From the NCBI RefSeq assembly GCF_003259365.1, contig NZ_QLLY01000005.1:62001-126000 (forward strand): 64,000 nucleotides of DNA, written 5' to 3'. Source of the DNA: Streptomyces sp. PsTaAH-137 (GTDB lineage: Bacteria > Actinomycetota > Actinomycetes > Streptomycetales > Streptomycetaceae). This document shows positions 56,702 to 64,000 of this stretch, piece by piece. The notes beneath the pieces were generated by a model. It was not told where the DNA came from. It ran no database searches and saw only the letters and a list, made by a program, of their open reading frames with translations. Position 1 is the stretch's first letter, and each line of letters starts with the position of its first letter. The position numbers and the translations under genes are program-made.

Positions 56702-58003
56702 ATGAGACGACCCACCGTCCGCACGTACGCCGCCGCGACGGCCGCCGTCGCCGCCCTGCTGATGCCCGTATCGGCGGCGAGCGCCGACAGCGCCACGGCG
56801 ACGGCGGCGGCGAGCGTCGAGAAGGTTCCGTACGCGATGGACTCGTCGAACCAGGCCGCCTGGTGGACGCCGGCCGCCACGTACAAGGGCCGCGGCCAGT
56901 ACACGTACTTCGCGTTCAACGAGCCCGGTACGACGGCCGCCACGCACCGGCCGGCGATCGCCCGCCGTGACCCGGACGGCGTGTGGAGCCGGCTGCCGCT
57001 GCTGAACAGCGACGGGCAGCAGGCCGAGTTCGCCGACGACAACGGCCACAACCAGCCGTCCGTGGCGCGTGACGGCAGCGGTCGGCTGCACGTCTTCACG
57101 TCCATGCACTGCGACTCCTGGCGCTACTTCCGCACCACGGCGCCCGGCGCGGACGTCACCGACCACGCGAGCGAACTGCCCGACCAGGGCCAGGGCATCA
57201 CGTACCCGGTGCTGACCACGGCGCCCAACGGCGACCTCTACCTGGCCGCCCGTGTCGGCTGCGGCAACTCCCAGCGCGACGGCAAGCTCTACCGCTGGAA
57301 CAACGCGACGAGCACCTGGAGCACGGTCGCCACCTTCGGTTCCGCGCTGAACCGGTCCGTGTACCCGGACGACCTCACCGTGGACGCCTCCGGACGCGTG
57401 CACCTGCTGTACGAGTGGGCGAAGGCACCCGCGTCGGCCTGGCGCCACCAGCTCTCCTACCTGCGCTACGACCCGTCCACGGGCGGCTTCGCCGATCACG
57501 ACGGCGCCGCGGTCACCCTGCCCACCTCGCCGGACACCTCCGACGTCATCCAGGGGCTGACCACGGGCGAGGAGTGGAGCATCGACAACGCCGGGTACAC
57601 CAGCGCGACCGTGCAGAGCGCGAAGCTCGTCCTCGACGGTGACACCCCGAAGGTCGCGTACCGCTACCGGTCGGCCGACAGCGGCGGCAACTTCGTCGTG
57701 TACTACGCCTACCCGAGCGGCACCGGCTGGCTCCGCAAGACGGTCTACGCGGGCGGCCAGACCAACGCGGCCCTCGGCATCACGTGGGACGAGACGGACG
57801 GCAAGCGGATCTACTTCGTGAAGTCGTCCGGCACCGACCGGGTGTTCGCCGCGACGCAGGCGGCGGACGCCTCCTGGACCGCCGAGTCCGTCGCGCCCGG
57901 CGTGAGCGCGGACCGGCTGGCGGTGCGGCGCGACTCGGACGGGAACGACGTGCTGTACCTTCCGGACACGGCGCACAGCTCCCTCTACTACGGGGTTCGC
58001 TGA
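56702..58003 (+). CDS. Secreted BNR_4-type seven-bladed beta-propeller protein (putative glycan lyase or hydrolase)
   Basis: 433 aa, GAAGGAG 7 bases before the ATG. Sec signal peptide, cleaved near SAASA (residue 28). The mature part has repeated propeller blades: DNGHNQPSVARDGSGRLHVFTSMHCDSWRYFRT, GITYPVLTTAPNGDLYLAARVG, VYPDDLTVDASGRVHLLYEW and YRYRSADSGGNFVVYYAY (longer runs shortened by the reader's limit are at about 106-140). The GHNQPSV block with its His resembles BNR_4 proteins, a group that includes, as I recall, ulvan lyases (PL24/PL25), L-rhamnose-glucuronate lyases (PL42) and GH145. Catalysis is not proven. It follows the ABC operon and would act outside the cell before uptake. 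Confidence 0.78.
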   Translation: MRRPTVRTYAAATAAVAALLMPVSAASADSATATAAASVEKVPYAMDSSNQAAWWTPAATYKGRGQYTYFAFNEPGTTAATHRPAIARRDPDGVWSRLPLLNSDGQQAEFADDNGHNQPSVARDGSGRLHVFTSMHCDSWRYFRTTAPGADVTDHASELPDQGQGITYPVLTTAPNGDLYLAARVGCGNSQRDGKLYRWNNATSTWSTVATFGSALNRSVYPDDLTVDASGRVHLLYEWAKAPASAWRHQLSYLRYDPSTGGFADHDGAAVTLPTSPDTSDVIQGLTTGEEWSIDNAGYTSATVQSAKLVLDGDTPKVAYRYRSADSGGNFVVYYAYPSGTGWLRKTVYAGGQTNAALGITWDETDGKRIYFVKSSGTDRVFAATQAADASWTAESVAPGVSADRLAVRRDSDGNDVLYLPDTAHSSLYYGVR

Positions 58004-58021
58004 CCTTCCCCGTCCCCCGCG

Positions 58022-58064
58022 GGCCCGGCGGGGCGGCGACCGATGAGTCCCGCCCCGCCGGGCC
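58022..58064 (+). terminator. Terminator after the BNR_4 gene
   Basis: GGCCCGGCGGGGCGG (58022-58036) pairs perfectly with CCGCCCCGCCGGGCC (58050-58064), 13-base loop, followed by GTCTTC. 19 bases after the stop codon. Confidence 0.85.
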
Positions 58065-58105
58065 GTCTTCATGAGGGACACCGGCAGCGGACGAGGAGAG
58101 AACTC

Positions 58106-58597
58106 ATGAACAGGTCGGACAGCACGGATCAGGACCGGGTGAGCGCCGTACGGACCGTCGCCGCACCCATCGCCAAGGTGTTCGCGGTACTGGCCGATCC
58201 GGCCACGCACGCGGCGATCGACGGGACCGGCTGGGTCCAGCGGGCGGTCGACCCGGCCCCGTTGACCGAGCCGGGGCAGGTCTTCCGGATGGGCATGTAC
58301 CACCCCAAGCACCCGGACGGCGACTACCGCACCGCCAACCGCGTCCATGTGCTCGAACCCCCGCACGCCATCGGCTGGTACACGGGCACGGAGGCCGAGG
58401 ACGGCAGCCTGCGGTTCGGCGGCTGGTTCTGGCGCTACGACCTCGTACCGCTCGGCCCGGAACGGACCGAGGTGACGCTCACGTACGACTGGTCGGCGGT
58501 GCCGGACTCCGTCCCGGAGGGTCTGCACTTCCCGCCGTTCCCGCCGGAGCACCTCCCCGACTCGCTGCGCCACCTGGCCTCGCTCGCCGAGGGCTGA
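58106..58597 (+). CDS. SRPBCC family protein (polyketide cyclase/START-like)
   Basis: 163 aa from the ATG at 58106, with GAGGAGAG upstream. SRPBCC/Bet v1-like fold: VSAVRTVAAPIAKVFAVLADPATHAAIDG is the classic opening (cut in two by eye: VAAPIAKVFAVLADP, THAAIDGTG), then FRMGMYHPKHPDGDYRTANRV, PPHAIGWYTGTE, GWFWRYDLVPLGPERTEVTLTYDW. These small cytoplasmic proteins bind a hydrophobic ligand. No partner is evident; it lies alone between two terminator-bounded genes. Confidence 0.88.
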   Translation: MNRSDSTDQDRVSAVRTVAAPIAKVFAVLADPATHAAIDGTGWVQRAVDPAPLTEPGQVFRMGMYHPKHPDGDYRTANRVHVLEPPHAIGWYTGTEAEDGSLRFGGWFWRYDLVPLGPERTEVTLTYDWSAVPDSVPEGLHFPPFPPEHLPDSLRHLASLAEG

Positions 58598-58664
58598 CGC
58601 ACCCCGGGTCGACCGGGCCTCGCCTTCTGTGATGGCATGAGCGTCCACGTCCGAGGAGGTGGCG

Positions 58665-59510
58665 GTGGTCGGCAGAAACACGCGGTGGGTCGCGGGCGCC
58701 CTGGCCCTGGTCTGTCTGTTGCTGATCGGTCCCGGCGCACCGCGCGACGATCTCCCCGTCGCCGAGCCGCTGCCCGCGGGCGCGGCCACGGACATCGTGC
58801 CGAACCGGGTCATGACGTGGAACATCTGCAATCCCTGCCGCGGCGCGGGGCAGAACCTCGGCCGCGCCGCCGACATCGCCACGTACGCGCCTCAGGTCGT
58901 CGGCCTGCAAGAGGCGTGCGTCCGCGACGTCGAGCAGATCAAGAGCGATCTGGAGCACGTGTACGGGCTGGTCTACCACGTCACGTACGGCTCGGTGCTG
59001 CGGAACTGGAGCCGCTGCGGCGGACTGCCGTGGCATCCCGGCGGCTACGGTCAGGCGATCCTGTCCGCGGCGCCCGCGACGGACAGTGTGCTGGTGGAGT
59101 ATCCCGACGGCGGTTCCGAGGATCGCGGTTTCATGGCGGTCACCACCGAGGTGGACGGCCGCCCGGTCCGGGTCTTCAACACCCATCTCGCCGAACGCCG
59201 CCAGGAAGCGGTCCGCGAGCGGCAGGTCCCCGTGCTCGCGAAGGAGGTCGCTCGGCACGACCGCGCGATCGTGCTCGGCGACTTCAACGCGGTGCCGGAC
59301 TCCCCCGAGCTCGGCCCGATGTGGCCGCTGGCCACGGACGCCGATCCCCGGTGCGGCCCCTCGGCGGACGGGATCTGCGAGCCGACCACCGACTGGCAGA
59401 GCCGGTTCGACTACGTCTTCCTGCGCGGCATCGAGCCCCGCGCCCACCGGGTGCGGCCGAGCGAGTACTCGGACCACCACATGCTGTACGCGGATCTGGC
59501 CACACTCTGA
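58665..59510 (+). CDS. Secreted endonuclease/exonuclease/phosphatase family protein
   Basis: 281 aa from the GTG at 58665, which has GAGGAGG 5 bases upstream; a GTG at 58659 would abut that ribosome site. N-terminal signal or membrane anchor at about 8-25 (WVAGALALVCLLLIG). The EEP catalytic set is complete: N53 in MTWNICN, E83 in VGLQEAC, H in FNTHLAERR, D and N in VLGDFNAVPDSPEL, and the final SDHHMLYADL. Metal-dependent phosphodiesterase acting outside the cell, possibly on nucleic acid or on a phospholipid or inositol phosphate. CNPCRG and other Cys may form disulfides, as expected for an exported protein. Confidence 0.9.
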   Translation: MVGRNTRWVAGALALVCLLLIGPGAPRDDLPVAEPLPAGAATDIVPNRVMTWNICNPCRGAGQNLGRAADIATYAPQVVGLQEACVRDVEQIKSDLEHVYGLVYHVTYGSVLRNWSRCGGLPWHPGGYGQAILSAAPATDSVLVEYPDGGSEDRGFMAVTTEVDGRPVRVFNTHLAERRQEAVRERQVPVLAKEVARHDRAIVLGDFNAVPDSPELGPMWPLATDADPRCGPSADGICEPTTDWQSRFDYVFLRGIEPRAHRVRPSEYSDHHMLYADLATL

Positions 59511-59607
59511 TCGCACAGGTGACCGCCATACGGACAGGCGGACGGCGATGTTCCGGTTGGTGCATACGATTCCGCGAACCGTCCCCGCACCATCCCGGAA
59601 GGCGCTC

Positions 59608-61059
59608 GTGAGCTCCACCTCTCCCCCACACGCCCCGTCCGCCACGGTGGCGATCCGCTCCGCCGCCGATGTCTCCGACCTCGTCAACTCGGGTACGGCC
59701 AGCGGCCGGCACGCCAAGATGATCGTGGTGATCGCGCTCGGCGGCATCTTCCTCGACGCGTACGACCTCAGTTCGCTCGCGTACGGGCTGCCCGACATCA
59801 CCCGCCAGTTCGGCCTCGGTTCCGCGATGGCCGGTACGGTCACCGCCTCGATCAGTGTCGGTTCACTGCTGGGCGCGCTGCTCGGCGGCTGGCTGGTCGA
59901 CCGAATAGGCCGCTACCGCGTCTTCATGGCCAACATGGTCTTCTTCGTCGTCACCGCGCTGGTGTGCGCGGTCGCGCAGGACGTGTGGACGCTGATCGCG
60001 GCGCGGTTCGTGATGGGCATCGGCGTCGGCATGGACATCCCGGTCGCCATCGCCTTCCTCGCCGAGTTCTCCCGGCTGCGCGGCAAGGGCAGCAAGGGCT
60101 CGCGCACGGCGGCCTGGTCGCCCGCCTGGTACACCGCGACCAGCGGCTGCTACCTGGTGATCATGTTCCTGTACTTCGTGCTGCCGGACGCCCATCTGGG
60201 CTGGCTGTGGCGGTTCACCGTCGGCTTCGGCGCGGTGCCCGCGCTGATCGTGATGCTGCTGCGCCGGCGTTACATGAACGAGTCGCCGACCTGGGCCGCC
60301 GAGCAGGGCGACCTGGAGTCGGCGGCGCGGATCCTGCGGGAGTCGTACGGGGTGGACGCGCGGGTCGCCGACGACGTCCCGGCGCGGGCGCCCCGCCCGC
60401 CGCGGCCCGGGCTCGCCTCGTACGCGCGCCTGTTCACGGGCCCGTACCGCACGCGCACCGTGCAGTCGGTGGCCGTCGGTCTCGCGGAGACCTTCGGCTA
60501 CAACGCGGTCGCCTTCGGGCTGCCCATCATCATCGCCACGCTGATGACGCAGGGCCCGCTGACCACGATCGCGTCCTCGTTCACCCTGAATCTCGTCTTC
60601 GCGCTGACCGGTGGTCTGCTCGGCATCCGCTGGGCGTCGACGCGCGGCGCCTGGCCGATGATGACGCTCGGCTTCGCGATCCAGTTCGTCGCCATCACCG
60701 TGCTCGCCCTGATCGGGCAGCCGTCCGGCACCGCCGTCGTCACGGCGGGCATCCTCATGCTCGGCGCGTTCATGTTCGCCCAGGGCTTCGGGCCGGGCGC
60801 GCACATCATGAGCTATGCCTCGCTGGGCTTCCCGACGTCGATGCGCGGCGTCAGCATCGGCTTCAACCAGGCGGTGCTGCGGCTCGGTTCGACGCTGACG
60901 CTGTTCTTCTTCCCGATCCTCAGCACCGGCCTCGGCACGCATGTGTACTGGGTGATCCTCGGCGCGCCCGTCCTCGGTCTGGTGGCGCTCCTCGTGAAGC
61001 GGTGGGAGCCGGTGGGCTTCGACGCGGACGCGGAGGAACGGGCTCTGGCGCGCGGCTGA
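59608..61059 (+). CDS. MFS transporter, sugar/organic-acid porter type
   Basis: 483 aa from the GTG at 59608 (GGAAGG 6 bases upstream). Twelve membrane segments. Family marks: IFLDAYDLSSLAYGLPDI near the start, GGWLVDRIGRYRVFM (the loop 2-3 motif), ARFVMGIGVGMDIPVAIAFLAEFS, and a long central loop with RRRYMNESPTWAAEQGDLESAARIL. The D in FLDAYDL is typical of the metabolite:H+ symporter group. Substrate unknown. Convergent with the FdhF/YdeP-type gene, with only 19 bases between, so not in its operon. Confidence 0.92.
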   Translation: MSSTSPPHAPSATVAIRSAADVSDLVNSGTASGRHAKMIVVIALGGIFLDAYDLSSLAYGLPDITRQFGLGSAMAGTVTASISVGSLLGALLGGWLVDRIGRYRVFMANMVFFVVTALVCAVAQDVWTLIAARFVMGIGVGMDIPVAIAFLAEFSRLRGKGSKGSRTAAWSPAWYTATSGCYLVIMFLYFVLPDAHLGWLWRFTVGFGAVPALIVMLLRRRYMNESPTWAAEQGDLESAARILRESYGVDARVADDVPARAPRPPRPGLASYARLFTGPYRTRTVQSVAVGLAETFGYNAVAFGLPIIIATLMTQGPLTTIASSFTLNLVFALTGGLLGIRWASTRGAWPMMTLGFAIQFVAITVLALIGQPSGTAVVTAGILMLGAFMFAQGFGPGAHIMSYASLGFPTSMRGVSIGFNQAVLRLGSTLTLFFFPILSTGLGTHVYWVILGAPVLGLVALLVKRWEPVGFDADAEERALARG

Positions 61060-61078
61060 CTGTGAGGTCCCGGTGGGT

Positions 61079-63358
61079 TCAGTGCCGTTCCAGGCGTACG
61101 ACGACGGCCTTCGAGGTCGGTGTGTTGCTGCGCTCGGCGACGCTGTCCAGCGGGACCAGCACGTTGGTCTCGGGGTAGTAGGCGGCGGCCGAGCCCCGGG
61201 GCGTCGGATAGGCGACGGCCCGGAAGCCGGGGGCCCGGCGCTCGACGCCGTCCTCCCACACGCTCACGAGGTCGACCAGGTCGCCCTCGGCGAAGCCCAG
61301 TTCGGCCAGGTCGTCGGCGTGGGTCAGGACGACGCGGCGGGCACCCTTGATGCCCCGGTAGCGGTCGTCCATCGCGTACGGAACGGTGTTCCACTGGTCG
61401 TGCGAGCGGAGCGTCTGGAGGATGAGGTGGCCGGGCGGTGCCGTGAGGCCGGTGAAAGTGTTGGCGGTGAAGACGGCGCTGCCGGACGCGGTCGGGAAGC
61501 GCCGTTCGTTGACGGGGTTGGGGAGGGTGAAGCCGCCGGGCTCGCGCACCCGGCGGTTGAAGTCGTCGAAGCCGGGGACGACTCGGGCGATGTGGTCGCG
61601 TACGAGGTCGTAGTCGTCCTCGAACTTCCGCCAGGCGATTCCGTGCCGGTCGCCGAGGACCGCGCGGGCCAGCCTGCTGATGATCGCCACCTCGCTGAGC
61701 AGCGCGGGCGAGGCGGGCGCGAGTCGGCCGCGAGTGGTGTGGACGTCGCTCATGGAGTCCTCCACCGTCATGAACTGCTCGCCGGTGGCCTGGACGTCCC
61801 GGTCGCTGCGGCCCAGGGTCGGCAGGATCAGGGCGGTGTCGCCGCAGACCGTGTGCGAGCGGTTGAGCTTGGTGGAGATGTGGGCCGTGATCCGGCAGTT
61901 GCGCAGCGCGCGCTCGGTCACGTCGCTGTCCGGGGTGGCCCTGACGAAGTTGCCGGCCACGCCGAGGAAGAACCGGGCCCGGCCGTCGCGCATCGCCCGT
62001 ATCGCGTCGACGGAGTCGAGGCCGTGGCGGGTCGGCGGCGCGAACCCGAACTCCTTCTCCAGGGCGTCGAGGAACGTCTGCGGCATGCGTTCCCAGATGC
62101 CCATCGTCCGGTCGCCCTGGACGTTGCTGTGCCCGCGCACCGGGCAGACTCCGGCGCCGGGCCGGCCGATGTTGCCGCGCAGCAGCAGGAAGTTGACGAC
62201 TTCCCTGATGGTGGGGACCCCGTGTTTGTGCTGGGTGAGGCCCATCGCCCAGCACACGATGACGCTGCGGGCGTTGAGGACCCGCTCGTGGACCTCCTCG
62301 ATCTCCTCGCGCCGCAGTCCGGTCGCGGCGAGGACGTCGTCCCAGTCGAGATCGCGGACGTTGTCGTTGAAGAGGGCGAAGCCGGTCGTGTGGCGGTCGA
62401 TGAAGTCCTGGTCGAGCACGGTGCCGGGGGCCTTGTCCTCGGCCTGGAGGAGCAGCAGGTTCAGTGCCTGGAACAGGGCGAGGTCGCCGCCGGGGCGGAT
62501 CTGGAGGAACTGGTCGGCGATCCGGGTGCCCCTGCCGATGACGCCGCGCGCCTTCTGCGGGTGCTTGAAGCGCAGGAGTCCGGCCTCGGGGAGCGGGTTG
62601 ACCGCGACGATCTGTCCGCCGCGCCGCTTTGTCTCCTCCAGTGCCGAGAGCATGCGGGGGTGGTTCGTGCCCGGGTTCTGGCCGACGACGAACACCAGGT
62701 CGCTGTCGTAGAGGTCGTCCAGGCTGACGCTGCCCTTGCCGATGCCCAGCGTCTCGTTGAGCGCGGAGCCGCTGGACTCGTGGCACATGTTGGAGCAGTC
62801 GGGGAGGTTGTTGGTGCCGAAGGCGCGGGCGAACAGCTGGAGCAGGAAGGCGGGTTCGTTGGCGAGGCGGCCCGAGGTGTAGAACAGCGCCTCGTCGGGG
62901 TCGTCGAGGCCGGTCAGCTCGTCGGCGAGCAGGGTGAGGGCCTCGTCCCAGCCGATGGGCTCGTAGTGGTCGCTGCCGAGCCGCTTGACCATGGGTTCGG
63001 TGAGCCGGCCCTGCTGGTTGAGCCAGTAGTCGGACCGCTGCGCGAGTTCGCTGACGGGGTGCTCGGCGAAGAACTCCCGGGTGACGCGGCGCGTGGTGGC
63101 CTCGTCGCTGATGTGCTTGGCGCCGTTCTCGCAGTACTCGTTGCGGTGCCGCTTGCCCGGGGCCTCCTCGGGCCAGGCGCAGCCGGGGCAGTCGATGCCG
63201 CCGGCCTGATTGATGTTCAGGAGGGTGAGGGCCGTGCGGCGGGGCGAGGTCTGGCCGAGCGCGTACTTCAGGGCGTGGGCCACGGCCGGGGCTCCCGTGG
63301 CCCAGGTCTTGGGCTTGTGCAGGGAGAGTTCCTCCGCGGGCTCGCCCGTGTCACGCAT
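61079..63358 (-). CDS. FdhF/YdeP family molybdopterin oxidoreductase (formate dehydrogenase-like)
   Basis: 759 aa from the ATG at 63358; GAGG lies 8 bases upstream. Family blocks: AGGIDCPGCAWPEEA, ENGAKHISDEATTRRVTREFFAEHP, LTEPMVKRLGSDHYEPIGWDEAL, LPDCSNMCHESSGSALNETLGIGKG, VFVVGQNPGTNHPRML, AMGLTQHKHGVPTIREVVN, GAGVCPVRGHSNVQGDRTMGI and HSHD-like QTLRSHDQWNTVPYAMDDRYRG. The N-terminal iron-sulfur Cys set of classical formate dehydrogenase is absent apart from CPGC. These proteins bind bis-MGD; a role in acid or formate metabolism is known for some. Divergent from a LysR gene. Confidence 0.92.
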   Translation of the reverse strand: MRDTGEPAEELSLHKPKTWATGAPAVAHALKYALGQTSPRRTALTLLNINQAGGIDCPGCAWPEEAPGKRHRNEYCENGAKHISDEATTRRVTREFFAEHPVSELAQRSDYWLNQQGRLTEPMVKRLGSDHYEPIGWDEALTLLADELTGLDDPDEALFYTSGRLANEPAFLLQLFARAFGTNNLPDCSNMCHESSGSALNETLGIGKGSVSLDDLYDSDLVFVVGQNPGTNHPRMLSALEETKRRGGQIVAVNPLPEAGLLRFKHPQKARGVIGRGTRIADQFLQIRPGGDLALFQALNLLLLQAEDKAPGTVLDQDFIDRHTTGFALFNDNVRDLDWDDVLAATGLRREEIEEVHERVLNARSVIVCWAMGLTQHKHGVPTIREVVNFLLLRGNIGRPGAGVCPVRGHSNVQGDRTMGIWERMPQTFLDALEKEFGFAPPTRHGLDSVDAIRAMRDGRARFFLGVAGNFVRATPDSDVTERALRNCRITAHISTKLNRSHTVCGDTALILPTLGRSDRDVQATGEQFMTVEDSMSDVHTTRGRLAPASPALLSEVAIISRLARAVLGDRHGIAWRKFEDDYDLVRDHIARVVPGFDDFNRRVREPGGFTLPNPVNERRFPTASGSAVFTANTFTGLTAPPGHLILQTLRSHDQWNTVPYAMDDRYRGIKGARRVVLTHADDLAELGFAEGDLVDLVSVWEDGVERRAPGFRAVAYPTPRGSAAAYYPETNVLVPLDSVAERSNTPTSKAVVVRLERH

Positions 63359-63416
63359 GCCCATCACCTCGGTGTCTCGTCCGTGGGCCGTGGAGTTCCG
63401 GCGGCCCGCGCACAGC

Positions 63417-63446
63417 AGCATTCGCCCGGGCCGCCCGCACGGTCAA
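63417..63446 (-). promoter_or_regulatory. Promoter of the FdhF/YdeP-type gene
   Basis: On the minus strand, TTGACC (63446-63441), an 18-base spacer and AATGCT (63422-63417). The leader to the ATG at 63358 would be about 50 bases, which supports that start over the ATG at 63421. Confidence 0.55.
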
Positions 63447-63463
63447 AGCGGAAGATCCGATGG

Positions 63464-63480
63464 TCGATAGGCGGCTACGA
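63464..63480. promoter_or_regulatory. Candidate LysR-regulator site
   Basis: TCGATAG-GCG-GCTACGA, an imperfect dyad of the T-N11-A type, lies just upstream of the -35 box of the divergent oxidoreductase gene, a typical LysR activator position. Confidence 0.35.
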
Positions 63481-63554
63481 TCACGCCGGACTCCCCACGT
63501 GGACTCCTCCGAACATGAACTCCTCCGTGACCGGACAGGCGGTGGCCCCGACCC

Positions 63555-64000
63555 GTGCTCCTGAGACAGCTCGAGTACCTGGTGGCGCTGGCGCACACCG
63601 GGCACTTCGCCCGGGCGGCCCAGAACTGCTTCGTCTCCCAGCCGACCCTGTCCGAGGGCATCCGCAAGCTGGAGAGCGAGCTGGGCGTGCCGCTGGTGCG
63701 GCGCGGCCACCGGTTCGAGGGGCTGACGGCGGAGGGCGAGGAGGTCGTGGTGTGGGCGCGGCGGATGCTCGCCGACCGGGACGCCATGACGGCCGGTCTG
63801 GCCGCGCTGCGCTCCGGTCTTGAAGGTGAGTTGCGGATCGGTGCCGTGCCGACGGCGGTCGCGGCCGTCGCGCTGCTGACACAGCCGTTCTGCGCGGCGA
63901 ATCCGCACACCACCGTACGAGTGCACGCGGATCTTCAGGGCGACGAGATCGTCCGGCGGCTGCGCGCGTTCGAACTGCACGGCGCGGTGACCTATCCGAC
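63555..64000 (+). CDS. LysR family transcriptional regulator (3' end beyond window)
   Basis: Frame open to the window end; 148 codons are present from the GTG at 63555, about half of a normal LysR protein. The helix-turn-helix reads RQLEYLVALAHTGHFARAAQNCFVSQPTLSEGIRKLESELGVPLVRRG, given here in parts: LEYLVALAHTGHFARAA and CFVSQPTLSEGIRKLE. The effector domain begins GELRIGAVPTAVAAVALLTQPF. C32 region NCFVSQPTLS resembles OxyR-like proteins. Divergent from the FdhF/YdeP-type gene and probably its regulator. Confidence 0.9.
   Translation, partial: MLLRQLEYLVALAHTGHFARAAQNCFVSQPTLSEGIRKLESELGVPLVRRGHRFEGLTAEGEEVVVWARRMLADRDAMTAGLAALRSGLEGELRIGAVPTAVAAVALLTQPFCAANPHTTVRVHADLQGDEIVRRLRAFELHGAVTYP

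Noticed and set aside
61073..63823. Plus-strand open frame of 916 codons over the FdhF/YdeP-type gene and the LysR start
   Set aside because: No recognisable domain; the minus-strand frame has all molybdopterin-oxidoreductase motifs, and LysR is read in another frame from 63555.

Overview
The window looks like a Streptomyces chromosome, or a close actinomycete relative. GC content is very high, with G/C at most third codon positions. GTG starts are frequent, many genes overlap by 1-4 bases, and typical actinobacterial families occur (a SigE-family sigma factor, a DUF3152 protein, DUF4139 proteins, and sugar ABC transporters without an ATPase gene). All names come from reading the sequence; no database search was run. 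I saw no rRNA, tRNA, CRISPR array, complete insertion sequence, origin or prophage.

Layout, left end: a partial FUSC-like membrane protein (1-245). A two-component system (457-2269) is divergent from an MMPL exporter (2505-4691), followed by a Tat-exported DUF4832 protein. An aldo/keto reductase is divergent from a TetR regulator, with two matching operator palindromes between them (7479-7525).

Positions 8147-21692 hold a carbohydrate locus. It has a 2-hydroxyacid dehydrogenase, a regulator joining a DeoR-type DNA-binding head to a LacI-type sensor, and an LplB/LplC/LplA-like ABC importer. Heparinase II/III-like, GH43-like and DUF2264 enzymes follow in an overlapping run, then a ThuA-like protein. 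A Gfo/Idh/MocA oxidoreductase and a sugar-phosphate isomerase/epimerase face them. The degradative enzymes lack signal peptides, so imported oligosaccharides are probably cut inside the cell.

Positions 21881-36120 are mixed: a SigE-type sigma factor with a membrane-anchored beta-propeller protein, a DUF3152 metzincin-like protein, a GH36 alpha-galactosidase divergent from a ROK regulator, DUF899, STAS and DUF6226 proteins, an 88-bp palindromic element (30224-30311), a two-domain alpha/beta hydrolase divergent from a MerR regulator, a cyclase-family hydrolase translationally coupled to a ThDP enzyme, and a lipoprotein.

Positions 36320-45832 form a divergent catabolic locus. An Opp/Dpp-type ABC importer and an amidohydrolase lie on the minus strand; a second amidohydrolase and its GntR/FCD regulator lie on the plus strand. 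Three identical GGTATACC palindromes lie between the two arms.

Positions 45934-49578 carry two adjacent DUF4139 (MuiA-like) genes. Positions 49709-58003 form a second carbohydrate locus: an IclR regulator, an FAD oxidoreductase, a sugar ABC importer and a secreted BNR_4 beta-propeller protein. A shared motif lies upstream of the IclR gene and of the FAD oxidoreductase gene. The right end has an SRPBCC protein, a secreted endonuclease/exonuclease/phosphatase protein, an MFS transporter, and an FdhF/YdeP-type molybdopterin oxidoreductase divergent from a LysR regulator cut by the window edge.

The strongest candidates for something new are the two carbohydrate loci, which may both act on uronic-acid or rhamnose-containing glycans, the 88-bp palindrome, the three-site GntR control region, and the cyclase/ThDP pair.
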